Source: Oscillospiraceae bacterium
Lineage (GTDB): Bacteria; Bacillota; Clostridia; Oscillospirales; Acutalibacteraceae
Length of the DNA stretch: 64,000 nucleotides
NCBI GenBank assembly: GCA_910574995.1
Contig: CAJTCS010000001.1
Location: 682,001 to 746,000 of the forward strand
Direction: 5' to 3'
The translations under genes and the position numbers were made by a program. Each line of letters begins with the position of its first letter. Position 1 is the first letter of the stretch. Of this stretch, positions 25,513-33,410 are shown piece after piece. Below the pieces are notes generated by a model that saw only the letters and a list, made by a program, of their open reading frames with translations, was not told the origin of the DNA and did no database searches.

Positions 25513-25789
25513 AGATGACAACGCCATCCTTTCTGATTTCTTCCAACAGTTCAGACTGCACAGGCTTATCCAAATCGACCACATCAAACATGAGCAGGGT
25601 AGGTATATCCTCGTCAGCACTAGCCGCAAATGCCACGGTATCGCCGCCTTGTATGGCCAGGTCAATGTCACTGCGTTCTCGGTTGTCGCCTCTGGACCGG
25701 GAGCCAAAAAGAATCACCCTGTCCAATTGGCATTGGAGAGCCAAATCTATTATTTCGACTTTTAAAGTTTCTGATAGACTGTAATCCAT
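25499..25789 (-). CDS. MNT-type nucleotidyltransferase (antitoxin-like)
   Basis: A 96-residue minimal nucleotidyltransferase. It has the GSRSRGD active-site turn (residues 31-37) followed by SDIDLAIQGG with the metal-binding Asp pair. A beta-alpha-beta fold ends with VVIYEKV. In MntA/HepT systems this protein adds AMP to the HEPN toxin near its active site and so neutralises it. It is the first gene of the two-gene unit and is usual on accessory islands. Confidence 0.88.
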   Translation of the reverse strand: MDYSLSETLKVEIIDLALQCQLDRVILFGSRSRGDNRERSDIDLAIQGGDTVAFAASADEDIPTLLMFDVVDLDKPVQSELLEEIRKDGVVIYEKV

Positions 25790-25889
25790 TTAACGCACCT
25801 CCATCCCATCCATTCAAGTATACATCAAAAAGCGAAATATAGCAATGGATCTTTCTAAATCATTCAACCGCTTTGCGGCAGCTTTGGCA

Positions 25890-25980
25890 GGGAGTGTCCG
25901 TTTCGGAGAGCTTTTCGGGTTCCCCCCGCCCGTAGGGCGGGGGGAACCCAGATGATTATCTCTGCGGTTGGGACACTCCC
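25890..25980. repeat. Nested perfect palindromes between TA pair and tetR
   Basis: An inner hairpin GGGTTCCCCCCGCCC-GTA-GGGCGGGGGGAACCC (25917-25949) has a 15-bp GC-rich stem and a 3-base loop. It lies inside an outer inverted repeat, GGGAGTGTCC (25890-25899) and GGACACTCCC (25971-25980). It could act as a bidirectional terminator or be a REP-like mobile palindrome. Confidence 0.75.
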
Positions 25981-25996
25981 GTTTTGTCATTTGCAC

Positions 25997-26042
25997 TTGA
26001 CAGGGCTATTGATTTGTGTTATTATAGCACCGTTATATAACG
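25997..26042 (+). promoter_or_regulatory. tetR promoter with palindromic operator
   Basis: TTGACA (25997-26002), a 17-base spacer and TATTAT (26020-26025). A perfect palindrome CGTTATATAACG (26031-26042) lies just downstream of the -10 box. The position is ideal for autorepression by the TetR protein. Confidence 0.75.
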
Positions 26043-26059
26043 CTGTTACGGAGGATTCG

Positions 26060-26677
26060 ATGGACGAACGCAATACTTTAGAAAGAATTCACCAGACCGC
26101 CACCACTGAGTTCCTGGAAAAGGGCTTTCAGGGGGCCTCCCTACGGAATATCGTCAAATCCGCCGGGGTGACCACCGGAGCTTTTTACGGCTACTACTCC
26201 AGCAAGGAAGCCCTGTTCGCCGCCCTGGTGGAGCCGTGCGCGGCGGCGGTCATGGGCCGGTTCATGACCACACAGACGGACTTCGCCCAGCTTCCCAAGG
26301 AGGAGCAGACCGCCCATATGGGCAAGGAGTCCGCGGAATGTGTGGACTGGATGATCGACTATATGTACAGCCACTGGGAGGCCTTCAAGCTGCTGATCTG
26401 CTACAGCGACGGCACCCCTTATGAGCAGTTTGTTCATAATATGGTGGACATTGAGGTGGAGTACACCTTCAGGTATATTGATGTGCTGAGGGACTTGGGG
26501 CATACCGTGCCCGAGCTTGATCGGGAGCTGTGCCACATGGTTGCAAGCGGGATGTTCGAGGGGATGTTTGAGGTCTTGCGCCACGATATGCCCAAAGAAC
26601 GGGCGAAGCGCTTCATCGGGCAGCTCCGGGAATTCTATACCGCTGGATGGATGAAAATAATGGGACAAAATAGTTAG
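26060..26677 (+). CDS. TetR/AcrR-family regulator
   Basis: A 205-residue protein. The N-terminal HTH covers about 5-50 (LERIHQTATTEFLEKGFQGA, then VTTGAFYGYYSSKEALFAAL), followed by a helical ligand domain. The start at 26060 follows ACGGAGGA. The stop lies inside the first of two operator-like palindromes before the ABC genes. TetR proteins in this position control the adjoining transporter pair. It may bind the CGTTATATAACG site, the GTTAG-type sites, or both. Confidence 0.88.
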   Translation: MDERNTLERIHQTATTEFLEKGFQGASLRNIVKSAGVTTGAFYGYYSSKEALFAALVEPCAAAVMGRFMTTQTDFAQLPKEEQTAHMGKESAECVDWMIDYMYSHWEAFKLLICYSDGTPYEQFVHNMVDIEVEYTFRYIDVLRDLGHTVPELDRELCHMVASGMFEGMFEVLRHDMPKERAKRFIGQLREFYTAGWMKIMGQNS

Positions 26678-26727
26678 CACACTAACTATGCCCCATTATT
26701 TTTGCCATATAGTTAGTTGCAACTAAT
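26673..26727 (+). promoter_or_regulatory. Two GTTAG...CTAAY palindromes ahead of ABC pair 1
   Basis: GTTAGCACACTAAC (26673-26686) and GTTAGTTGCAACTAAT (26712-26727) precede the ABC gene at 26747. The second has the 16-base form GTTAG-N6-CTAAY also found at 53132, 53174 and 58382. The half-site resembles DtxR-family boxes (TTAGGTTAG...CTAACC). Confidence 0.65.
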
Positions 26728-26746
26728 CATCCAAGGAGGTATCTAT

Positions 26747-28522
26747 GTGAAGAAAAAAAGCAATCTCAAAGAGCTGATGGCCTACGCCGGAGGGCACAGG
26801 TTTCTGACCTACCTATCCCTGATGCTGTCCGCTGTCAGCGCGGTGCTGGCCCTGTTCCCCTTTGTGTTCCTGTTCCAGATCATCAAAGAGGTCATTGCCG
26901 TGGCCCCCAACTTTACGCAGGCCACACACATCGTTCAAAACGGCTGGATGGCGGTGCTGTTCGCGTTGGCGTCCATTCTCATCTACATAACCGGACTGAT
27001 GTGCTCCCATCTCTCGGCCTTCCGCATCGCCGGGAACATCCGCAAGGCGCTGATGGCCCACATTGCCCAGCTTCCCCTGGGATTCATCGGCGAGATGGGC
27101 AGCGGGAAGATACGCCGCATTGTGAGCGACAGCAGCGCGGCCACCGAAACCTATCTGGCCCACCAGCTCCCGGATATGTCGGCGGCAATCACCACGCCCA
27201 TCTGCATGGTACTCATGCTGTTCCTGTTCGACTGGCGGTTTGGCCTTGTCAGTCTCCTGCCCATCATTTTAGGCTTTGCCGCTATGTTCAAGATGGTGGG
27301 GCCGCAGATGGCAAAGGATATCAAGGAGTACCAAAACGCCCTTGCAGATATGAACAACGAGGCGGTGGAATATGTGCGGGGCGTCCCCGTGGTCAAGACC
27401 TTCGGGCAGACCGTCCACTCCTTTGCCCGTTTCAAAGGCACCATTGACAATTACTACAAATACTGCATCGCCTACTGCAAGAAGTGCCGCCCGCCCATGC
27501 TGATGTACACGGTGTTCATCAACAGCGCTTTTGCGTTTCTCATCGTACTGGCGCTGATTCTGACAGGCGGCGGCCCGGTAGCCCAGCCGATTCTGCTGAA
27601 CTTCATCTTTTATGTGATTTTTACCCCTATCATTGCCACAGCTATGTCCAAGGTCATGTATATGAGCGAGAATGGTATGATCGTAGCCGATGCTCTGAGC
27701 CGTATTCACTCCGTTCTGGATGTGGAGCCGCTGCCCGAGCCCCACAGCGCTAAGGCCCCGGCAGACAATTCCGTTACGCTGGAAAATGTGACCTTCCGCT
27801 ACAGCGGCAGCACAGAGGATGCCATAAAAAATATATCGCTCCAAGTTGAGGCTGGTGAAACTGTGGCTTTGGTGGGGCCGTCCGGCGGCGGCAAGACCAC
27901 TGTGGCGGGGCTGATCTCCCGCTTTTGGGATGTAACTAGCGGGGCCATCCAGATCGGCGGCACCAATGTAAAGGACATTCCAAAAGATATTTTGATGGAC
28001 ACCGTGGCCTATGTGTTTCAAGACAGCAAATTGCTCAAAACTTCCATTCTGGAAAATGTGCGGCTGTCCAAGCCGGATGCCTCCCGTCAGGAGGTGGAGC
28101 GGGTACTCCATGAGGCTCAGTGTGACGACATCATTCAGAAGCTGCCTCAAGGCATTGATACAGTGATCGGAACCCGCGGCGTGTACCTCTCCGGGGGCGA
28201 ACAGCAGCGCATCGCTATCGCCCGCGTTATGTTAAAAAACGCCCCCATCCTCATTCTGGACGAGGCCACCGCTTTTGCGGACCCGGAGAATGAGGCGCTG
28301 GTGCAGCGGGCCTTTGAGCGACTCTCCAAGGGCAAGACCGTCATTATGATCGCTCACCGGCTGACAACAATCAAGAACGCCGACCGCATCTTTGTATTGC
28401 GGGAGGGCCAAGTGGAGGAAAACGGAACCCATGACTCTCTTGTTGCTAACGGTAGACTTTACGCCAAGATGTGGCAGGATTATCAAACCTCTGTGAGTTG
28501 GAAGGTAGGTGCTGCGAAATGA
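26747..28522 (+). CDS. ABC exporter-fold transporter, pair 1 subunit A (YbtP/IrtA-like)
   Basis: About 591 residues from a GTG at 26747 with AAGGAGG 7 bases ahead. Six membrane helices (about 10-290) precede an ATPase: Walker A GPSGGGKTT, Q-loop VFQDSKLLKTSILENVRLSK, signature LSGGEQQR, Walker B ILILDEAT and H-loop IAHRLTTI. Fused permease-ATPase half-transporters in tandem pairs next to metal regulators are typical of YbtPQ/IrtAB siderophore importers; drug or peptide export is the alternative. Its stop overlaps the start of the partner gene (ATGA), which the Mu-like element interrupts, so pair 1 is probably inactive. Confidence 0.85.
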   Translation: MKKKSNLKELMAYAGGHRFLTYLSLMLSAVSAVLALFPFVFLFQIIKEVIAVAPNFTQATHIVQNGWMAVLFALASILIYITGLMCSHLSAFRIAGNIRKALMAHIAQLPLGFIGEMGSGKIRRIVSDSSAATETYLAHQLPDMSAAITTPICMVLMLFLFDWRFGLVSLLPIILGFAAMFKMVGPQMAKDIKEYQNALADMNNEAVEYVRGVPVVKTFGQTVHSFARFKGTIDNYYKYCIAYCKKCRPPMLMYTVFINSAFAFLIVLALILTGGGPVAQPILLNFIFYVIFTPIIATAMSKVMYMSENGMIVADALSRIHSVLDVEPLPEPHSAKAPADNSVTLENVTFRYSGSTEDAIKNISLQVEAGETVALVGPSGGGKTTVAGLISRFWDVTSGAIQIGGTNVKDIPKDILMDTVAYVFQDSKLLKTSILENVRLSKPDASRQEVERVLHEAQCDDIIQKLPQGIDTVIGTRGVYLSGGEQQRIAIARVMLKNAPILILDEATAFADPENEALVQRAFERLSKGKTVIMIAHRLTTIKNADRIFVLREGQVEENGTHDSLVANGRLYAKMWQDYQTSVSWKVGAAK

Positions 28523-28854
28523 TTGATAAGCTGATGAAACGCTTTGCCCTCTCCCGCGAGGGCGCAAAAGGGCTGGTGCAGGCCACAGCCGCCTGCACCG
28601 TAGCTGATTTGGTATTGATGTTACCGGTGGGGCTGCTCTATCTGCTGGTCAGCAATTTTTTGAACAGTGAACAGCCCAACTATGAGCTTTATGCCATTGG
28701 AATCGTGGCAGCGCTGGTCTTAATTTGGCTCTCCGAGTTCTGGAAGTACAACGCTACTTACTTCTCAACCTACCAGGAATCCGGAGCCTGCCGCATCCGG
28801 CTGGCGGAAAAGTTAAGGCGGCTGCCCCTGTCCTTCTTCGGCAAGAAAGACCTA
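28519..28854 (+). pseudogene. ABC transporter pair 1 subunit B, 5' part (split by element)
   Basis: The start at 28519 overlaps the stop of subunit A. The frame encodes MIDKLMKRFALSREGAKGLV, two membrane helices and RIRLAEKLRRLPLSFFGKKD. Native sequence ends at 28854 and the Mu-like element begins at 28855. Joining 28519-28854 to 51695-53086 gives 1728 nt, exactly 576 codons, reading GKKDLSDLTNTIMGD across the joint. The interruption is therefore a clean insertion. The truncated frame would add CKFS from element DNA and stop at 28869. Confidence 0.9.
28850..28854. repeat. Target-site duplication, left copy (ACCTA)
   Basis: ACCTA at 28850-28854 is repeated at 51690-51694 on the other side of the element. 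A 5-bp duplication is the length made by Mu transposase. Confidence 0.85.
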
Positions 28855-29878
28855 TGTAAGTTTTCATGAAGAGTGAGAAACCCAGGACGGGCCTATTTTT
28901 CAACATGAAAAAATGTGGAAAACTCCGGGAAACGGCTTAAATACTAGGTTTTTTCGCGGAAAACCGCTTGAATGGAAGTGAAAATTTTGCAATCTCGCAA
29001 AATGGGATTGCAAAATTTTTTTGCCCGTTTTTGGCCCTGAAATGGTCTGCGCTGCCGCCAGCCCGCGAACCGTAAAAAGTACCTTTTTAGACCGTTTAAT
29101 TTTTGCGCAAAACCTTTTAAGAAACCGCACAAACCTAGTATTGGCGCGGTTTAAGCAGCTTTTAAGAAAATAACAACAGCCCTTTAAGCGAACACGCCCA
29201 AACGCCGCTTAAAGGGCTTGTGTTTTGCTTTTAAGCGAAAATAGCCCGTGCATTTTTTGCACGGGCTACCAAACTATGCACGGGCCTAGAAAGCACTAGG
29301 TTTTCGGGCTTTTTGGGAAAAAGAGAGAAAGAACATTTTGCACGGGCTACACCAATGGAATCCTCCCCCAAATAAGGTCGCCTAAACGTTGCCTAAAAGG
29401 ACATAAGGAACCCCCATTTTGGGGCGTCCCCTCACTTACCAATCTGACACAATACTGTCCATAAAATGGACGGTATTTCCATAGCCTAAAGGGGGTGAAC
29501 GCTACAGTCACCCCTTTGTCGGGCAGACTTATGCAGTTCCTCTATGGGGATATGACCCTAACTTCCGGGTAGGCTCATTACATTTCTAGTGGTAGGTCGT
29601 ATTTCACGCCCCCCTCTCGCGTTTTTGAGTTCAAAGGGTGTAGATTAGACTTACACCCTTTATCGGGATCGGAGTTTTACCGGCCCCTGGATGATGAGGT
29701 TCCGTTACCCCATTCCAAAGGGCGTGTCACAAGGGTACTCGCCTTTTGAGTACCCTTCCAATATGGGCTTAGATTCATATCACAAAAAGCGGGAAAAAAT
29801 CCCGAAAAATGGGATTCTGTCCCAAAACGCTTACATAGGAAAACTCTTGTGCTATAGTAGCAATATGGAAATATAGGT
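28855..29878. other. Noncoding left end of the element, rich in repeats and hairpins
   Basis: No supported gene. It holds AAAATTTTGCAATC...GATTGCAAAATTTT (about 28981-29019), TTTGCGCAAA (29102-29111; also at the right end, 51674-51683) and AGCCCTTTAAGCG...CGCTTAAAGGGCT (about 29180-29216). TGCACGGGCTA-type repeats lie at 29242-29252 (inverted), 29258, 29277 and 29339. A series of stems occupies 29450-29760. Repeats near the ends are candidate transposase-binding sites; the stem series may be a structured RNA. Confidence 0.7.
29791..29823. promoter_or_regulatory. Paired GGGA-N5-TCCC palindromes, left copy
   Basis: GGGAAAAAATCCC (29791-29803) and GGGATTCTGTCCC (29811-29823) are separated by GAAAAAT. 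Nearly the same 33-base block recurs inverted at 51224-51256 upstream of the XRE gene near the right end. They are probable operators for an element-encoded regulator. Confidence 0.6.
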
Positions 29879-30244
29879 CTATTTTTGCTTTTCCAGTATC
29901 TTTCGAGCCTTATCTAAACGCGCGGCTGCATCCGCTAAATTGCGCTCATCTTTATCACGCTCAAAAACTGATACGGCTGTTTCCAGTACACGAATCTCAT
30001 CATCAATACTTTTCTGTTTCCTATAAATAATTGGTAATCGAAGATATGGAAGGGGGTATTTTGCAGAAACGGCAACAAAGCTTTCATAAATTTCGATTGC
30101 CCTTTTGAGATTCTTTTTTTCACAATTCAAAGCTAAATCAAGCTGTTTCCAATCCCTTTCAACAATTTCGTCCTCATCAATCTTTTGCTGAAGTTCTTCC
30201 GAAGTTAATAGTTTCCATTTTTCGGATTGCATAATATCATCCAC
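29879..30244 (-). CDS. Unrecognised helical (TPR-like) protein of the element
   Basis: A 121-residue protein. Its Lys/Glu-rich helices (LDLALNCEKKNLKRAIEIYE, then PLPYLRLPIIYRKQKSIDDE and RLDKARKILEK) have the Y-x-x-L-P-x-L-R spacing of short TPR-like proteins. It follows the repressor on the same strand with a 6-base gap, so it is co-transcribed during the quiescent state. The role is unknown; an anti-repressor sensor or immunity function is possible. Confidence 0.6.
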   Translation of the reverse strand: MDDIMQSEKWKLLTSEELQQKIDEDEIVERDWKQLDLALNCEKKNLKRAIEIYESFVAVSAKYPLPYLRLPIIYRKQKSIDDEIRVLETAVSVFERDKDERNLADAAARLDKARKILEKQK

Positions 30245-30250
30245 CTTATC

Positions 30251-30709
30251 TCATGTCTTTGCATTTTTCTTTTGAGAATCAACAAACCTCGTTGCCTCGG
30301 TCAAAAGCCCATAGATTAGTGCAATAGGCTCATTATCATTGTTTCCTTTAGCCACCTGCAAAATATGACGCAGCATTTCCAGCATATCAAAATATTGCTT
30401 CTGGTATTCATCCGGGGACTCCCGTATTTCCTTTTGCAGGGAAGCTATCAAACTTGACATGGTATCTTTTACGGCATCCATTACTTCTTTATCTTCCCAA
30501 CTGTACTGCTCCTGCTGGGCGCCTTTTATATCAAGCAATTTGTTAGGTGAAATCTCAAATATTCGGCTTAACCTCAGAAGCATATGCGAAGAAGGTGTTG
30601 TAACGCCTCTTTCCCATTGGCTGACTGCAGTTTGGTTTACCTCTAATAAATCTGCCAGTGCCCGCTGCGACAAGCCCTTATTTTTGCGAAGCTCTCTTAT
30701 GGAATTCAA
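30251..30709 (-). CDS. XRE-type repressor of the Mu-like element
   Basis: A 152-residue protein. The N-terminal HTH covers about 1-62 (IRELRKNKGLSQRALADLLE, then NQTAVSQWERGVTTPSSHML), followed by a helical C-terminus not of the LexA-protease type. It is divergent from the small XRE gene at 30850 and the transposase genes, the normal place of the lysogeny repressor. Its promoter (TTGCTT, 17 bases, TATAAT on the reverse strand) and the opposing one each contain GGAGTTCCGCT in the spacer, suggesting mutual control. Confidence 0.85.
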   Translation of the reverse strand: MNSIRELRKNKGLSQRALADLLEVNQTAVSQWERGVTTPSSHMLLRLSRIFEISPNKLLDIKGAQQEQYSWEDKEVMDAVKDTMSSLIASLQKEIRESPDEYQKQYFDMLEMLRHILQVAKGNNDNEPIALIYGLLTEATRFVDSQKKNAKT

Positions 30710-30729
30710 AAAATCACCTCCTCTTTGAC

Positions 30730-30849
30730 ATTATAGGAGTTCCGCTACTAAAAAGCAAGAAAAATAAAATTTGAGTAGTTTTCTACTTGACAAAAATAGG
30801 AGTTCCGCTTATAATAGTAGAAAACTACTCAAACGAAAGGAGGCAATAT
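30730..30849. promoter_or_regulatory. Divergent switch promoters with shared operators
   Basis: Rightward: TTGACA (30787-30792), 17 bases, TATAAT (30810-30815). Leftward: TTGCTT and TATAAT with a 17-base spacer. TAGGAGTTCCGCT occurs once in each spacer (about 30735 and 30798). GAGTAGTTTTCTACT (30772-30786) and AGTAGAAAACTACTC (30816-30830) form an inverted repeat flanking the rightward promoter. Confidence 0.8.
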
Positions 30850-31044
30850 ATGGGGCTGCGCAAGCTTAGAAAGGAAAAGGGCCTTACACAAGGTGATTTA
30901 GCTAAAATGATTCATGTGGATCAAACTGCGATAAGTCAATGGGAAAGGGGTGTCACACAGCCTAGATTAAAGAATAGCCTCCAACTGGCTAAGGTACTTC
31001 ACTGTAAAGTTGAAGATATTTTTATAGTTAAGAAAGGAGTATGA
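30850..31044 (+). CDS. Small XRE regulator (Cro-like) at the head of the transposition operon
   Basis: A 64-residue single-domain HTH (LRKLRKEKGLTQGDLAKMIH, then DQTAISQWERGVTQPRLKNS) starting at 30850 behind AAAGGAGG. It closely parallels the repressor HTH, as Cro-like partners do. The next gene starts 1 base after its stop, then the transposase. It probably sets early transcription of the MuA/MuB genes. Confidence 0.8.
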   Translation: MGLRKLRKEKGLTQGDLAKMIHVDQTAISQWERGVTQPRLKNSLQLAKVLHCKVEDIFIVKKGV

Positions 31045-31045
31045 C

Positions 31046-31375
31046 ATGGATTTAGAAACAGACGGGAATCTGACAGTCAAGGAATTGTTTGAACTGCTGA
31101 AAATGCTTGCCGTTGAGGAAGAAAGGAAGTATCTGGCTTATAATCAGCAGTCGCAGGACAGCAGCAGGCTTGAGTGCGTTAGAGATGTGGATCATTCATT
31201 GGCAGAACAATGCTGGTTCAAAAGAAAAAACTATGAATATCAGATAGATTTAATTAAAATATTTATCAAAGAGGCGCTGGACGCTCAAAGCACTTTGGAG
31301 TATGGAGCGACAGAAGCAGAGATTAAGCACGCCCGCGAAGTTCTGGCCCGAGTAGAAAAAACAAAAAAGAAGTAA
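31046..31375 (+). CDS. Unrecognised early protein of the element
   Basis: A 109-residue, charged, helical protein (NLTVKELFELLKMLAVEEER ... AEIKHAREVLARVEKTKKK) with no membrane segment. It lies between the Cro-like gene and the transposase, where Mu carries Ner-type and other small regulators. Its start overlaps the preceding Shine-Dalgarno region (AAGAAAGGAG). I do not recognise a family. Confidence 0.6.
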   Translation: MDLETDGNLTVKELFELLKMLAVEEERKYLAYNQQSQDSSRLECVRDVDHSLAEQCWFKRKNYEYQIDLIKIFIKEALDAQSTLEYGATEAEIKHAREVLARVEKTKKK

Positions 31376-31439
31376 GCCGAAACTGCCCCATGCGGGCAGT
31401 CCACAGGGGATGACCGCCCTGTGCTGACGATGGCAGGTC

Positions 31440-33410
31440 ATGAAAGACGGTGATAAAGTGGAAACCAGGCTCACGACCAAAGAAGTTGCCAAGTTGTACA
31501 ACAAAAACGAAAGTACTATCAGGCGCTGGGCTGAGAGCGGAAAACTTGAGGCAGAATGTATTTATAATCAATTTAACTCGCCTGCTTACCTGTTTGCGAT
31601 TAGTGCTTTAGATAAACCGATGCAGGAAAAATACTTTGCCCAGATTAAGGCCAGTTTGCCAAAGACGGCTAAATCTATCAGCAAAAAGGGCAAGGCCTTT
31701 GACCACTACTCAGACAGCGAACGCCAGGAAATCATGTGGTGGGAAAAGACCCTCAAGGAGTGGCAAAACTACCGTGACCGCTACCCAGGCGATAAAGCCG
31801 AGGCTGATGACAAGTTTGTCGCTCTTTGCGCTAAAACCGATCCAGAGCACACTTTTTCTGTAAAGACGCTTTACCGAAAAAAGAAACAGCTGGAAACGCA
31901 AGGGGCGGAGGCACTTATTGATAAGCGCGGCAAGGCCCGCAAAGGGAAAAGCAAAATCACCGAGGAAATGTGGCAGACCTTTTTGAGCTACTACCTGGAC
32001 GAAGCCCAGCACCCTATCCAAAAGTGCTATGAGTACACCCGGCTATATTTTCAGGACACGGCCCCGGAGCTGGTGGCGGATATCCCCACCTATTCCACCT
32101 TCTGGCGCAGGATTCAGAGAGACGTCCCCGAGGCCATGGAAGTGCTGGGCCGTCAAGGTCAAAAGGCTTTCCGCGACCGCTGCGCCCCCTACATACACCG
32201 TCTATATGAGGAAATGGCCAGCAATGAGTGGTGGGTGGCGGACAACCACACCTTTGACGTTATCACTCAGGGCGAGAACGGCCAGCTCCATCGTCTGTAC
32301 CTTACGGCCTTCTTTGACGCCAGGAGCGGGATATATACTGGGAGCCACGTCACCACGGCCCCCAGCAGCCAGTCCACCCTGGTGGCGCTGCGCAAGGGCA
32401 TCTTGAAATACGGCATCCCGGAGAATATTTACGTTGACAATGGCCGCGAGTTCCTGACCCATGACATAGGCGGCCTGGGCCACCGGAAGAAGAAACCCAA
32501 AAACGGCGAGGAGCGCTTTGAGGTGCCCCCGGTGTTCGAGCGGCTGGGCATCAACATGACAAACGCCATAGTCAAAAACGCCAAGGCAAAAATCATTGAG
32601 CGGCGCTTTAGGGACATAAAAGACCACCTTTCCCGCCTGTTCGAGACCTACACGGGCGGCAACGTAGTGGAAAAGCCGGAAAAGCTCAAGGGAGTGCTGA
32701 AAAACGGGGAAATCCCCCTGGACGCCACTTTCACGGATACGGTGGAGACCCTGCTGGACTGGTATTTCAACCAGCAGCCCTATGGCGGCGAGGTGGCCGC
32801 AGACCGTGGCAAGCCCCGGCAACAGGTCTACAATGAGAACCTGCACACCAAGCGGGTGGCCGGGGCCGAGGACTTAAGCCTCATGCTCATGCGTAGCGCC
32901 AGGGTGCAGAAGGTCACCCGGCGCGGGGTGCATCTGGACATCGCGGGCCAGCGGCTGGACTACTGGAATGATGATTTTATCTTTAACTACATGGGCAAAA
33001 AGGTGTACTTCCGCTATGACCCGGACGATTTAAGCGCCGTGCGGGTGTATGACCTGGAGGATCGTTTCATCATGGAGGTGCCGGTAGATAACACGGCGGT
33101 ACTCACCTACGGGGCCAGCAAGGAAGAGGTCAAGCAGGCCATGGGCAAAGTACGGCGGCTGGAGCGCATTACCAAAGAGGCGCTGGAGGCCAGCACGGTG
33201 CAGGCTTTCGGCAGGCGTACCGCCCTGGAGCTGGTGCTGGAGCAGGCCCATGAAAACCAAACGTCCCGGATCATCCCGGAGCCCCGGCCCAAGGTGCTGG
33301 AGCTGCAAAGGCCCAACGAGGAGCCGCTGCTTAAGGCGGTGGGCGGGCCTGACCTGGATGTTATGAATAGAAACGCACTCAGAAGACAAGGAGGAACCGA
33401 TGATGAGTAA
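31440..33410 (+). CDS. MuA-type DDE transposase
   Basis: A 656-residue protein, close to Mu MuA (663). The N-terminal winged HTH is at about 8-60 (RLTTKEVAKLYNKNESTIRR). DNA-binding domains follow, then the RNase H-fold core: EWWVADNHTFDV (Asp268), IYVDNGREFL (Asp333) and AKIIERRFRDIK (Glu387) give the DDE triad. A C-terminal Mu beta-barrel follows (YWNDDFIFNYMGKKVYFRYD). The ATG at 31440 is taken; GTG at 31458 is an alternative. The enzyme cuts the TGTA ends and joins them to target DNA with a 5-bp stagger, as the ACCTA duplication shows. The gene is intact. Confidence 0.95.
   Translation: MKDGDKVETRLTTKEVAKLYNKNESTIRRWAESGKLEAECIYNQFNSPAYLFAISALDKPMQEKYFAQIKASLPKTAKSISKKGKAFDHYSDSERQEIMWWEKTLKEWQNYRDRYPGDKAEADDKFVALCAKTDPEHTFSVKTLYRKKKQLETQGAEALIDKRGKARKGKSKITEEMWQTFLSYYLDEAQHPIQKCYEYTRLYFQDTAPELVADIPTYSTFWRRIQRDVPEAMEVLGRQGQKAFRDRCAPYIHRLYEEMASNEWWVADNHTFDVITQGENGQLHRLYLTAFFDARSGIYTGSHVTTAPSSQSTLVALRKGILKYGIPENIYVDNGREFLTHDIGGLGHRKKKPKNGEERFEVPPVFERLGINMTNAIVKNAKAKIIERRFRDIKDHLSRLFETYTGGNVVEKPEKLKGVLKNGEIPLDATFTDTVETLLDWYFNQQPYGGEVAADRGKPRQQVYNENLHTKRVAGAEDLSLMLMRSARVQKVTRRGVHLDIAGQRLDYWNDDFIFNYMGKKVYFRYDPDDLSAVRVYDLEDRFIMEVPVDNTAVLTYGASKEEVKQAMGKVRRLERITKEALEASTVQAFGRRTALELVLEQAHENQTSRIIPEPRPKVLELQRPNEEPLLKAVGGPDLDVMNRNALRRQGGTDDE

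Noticed and set aside
28851-28855. Alternative target duplication CCTAT with element ends GTAA...ACAA
   Set aside because: The overlap allows this shift, but only the ACCTA reading gives TG...CA ends and a terminal TGTA inverted repeat as expected for Mu-type elements.
29242-29350. Possible CRISPR array from repeated GCACGGGCTA units
   Set aside because: Units are too short, irregularly spaced and partly inverted; no spacers of even length and no cas genes.
29691-29876. 61-codon forward frame in the left end of the element
   Set aside because: No ribosome binding site and it runs through hairpins and the paired palindromes; better read as noncoding.
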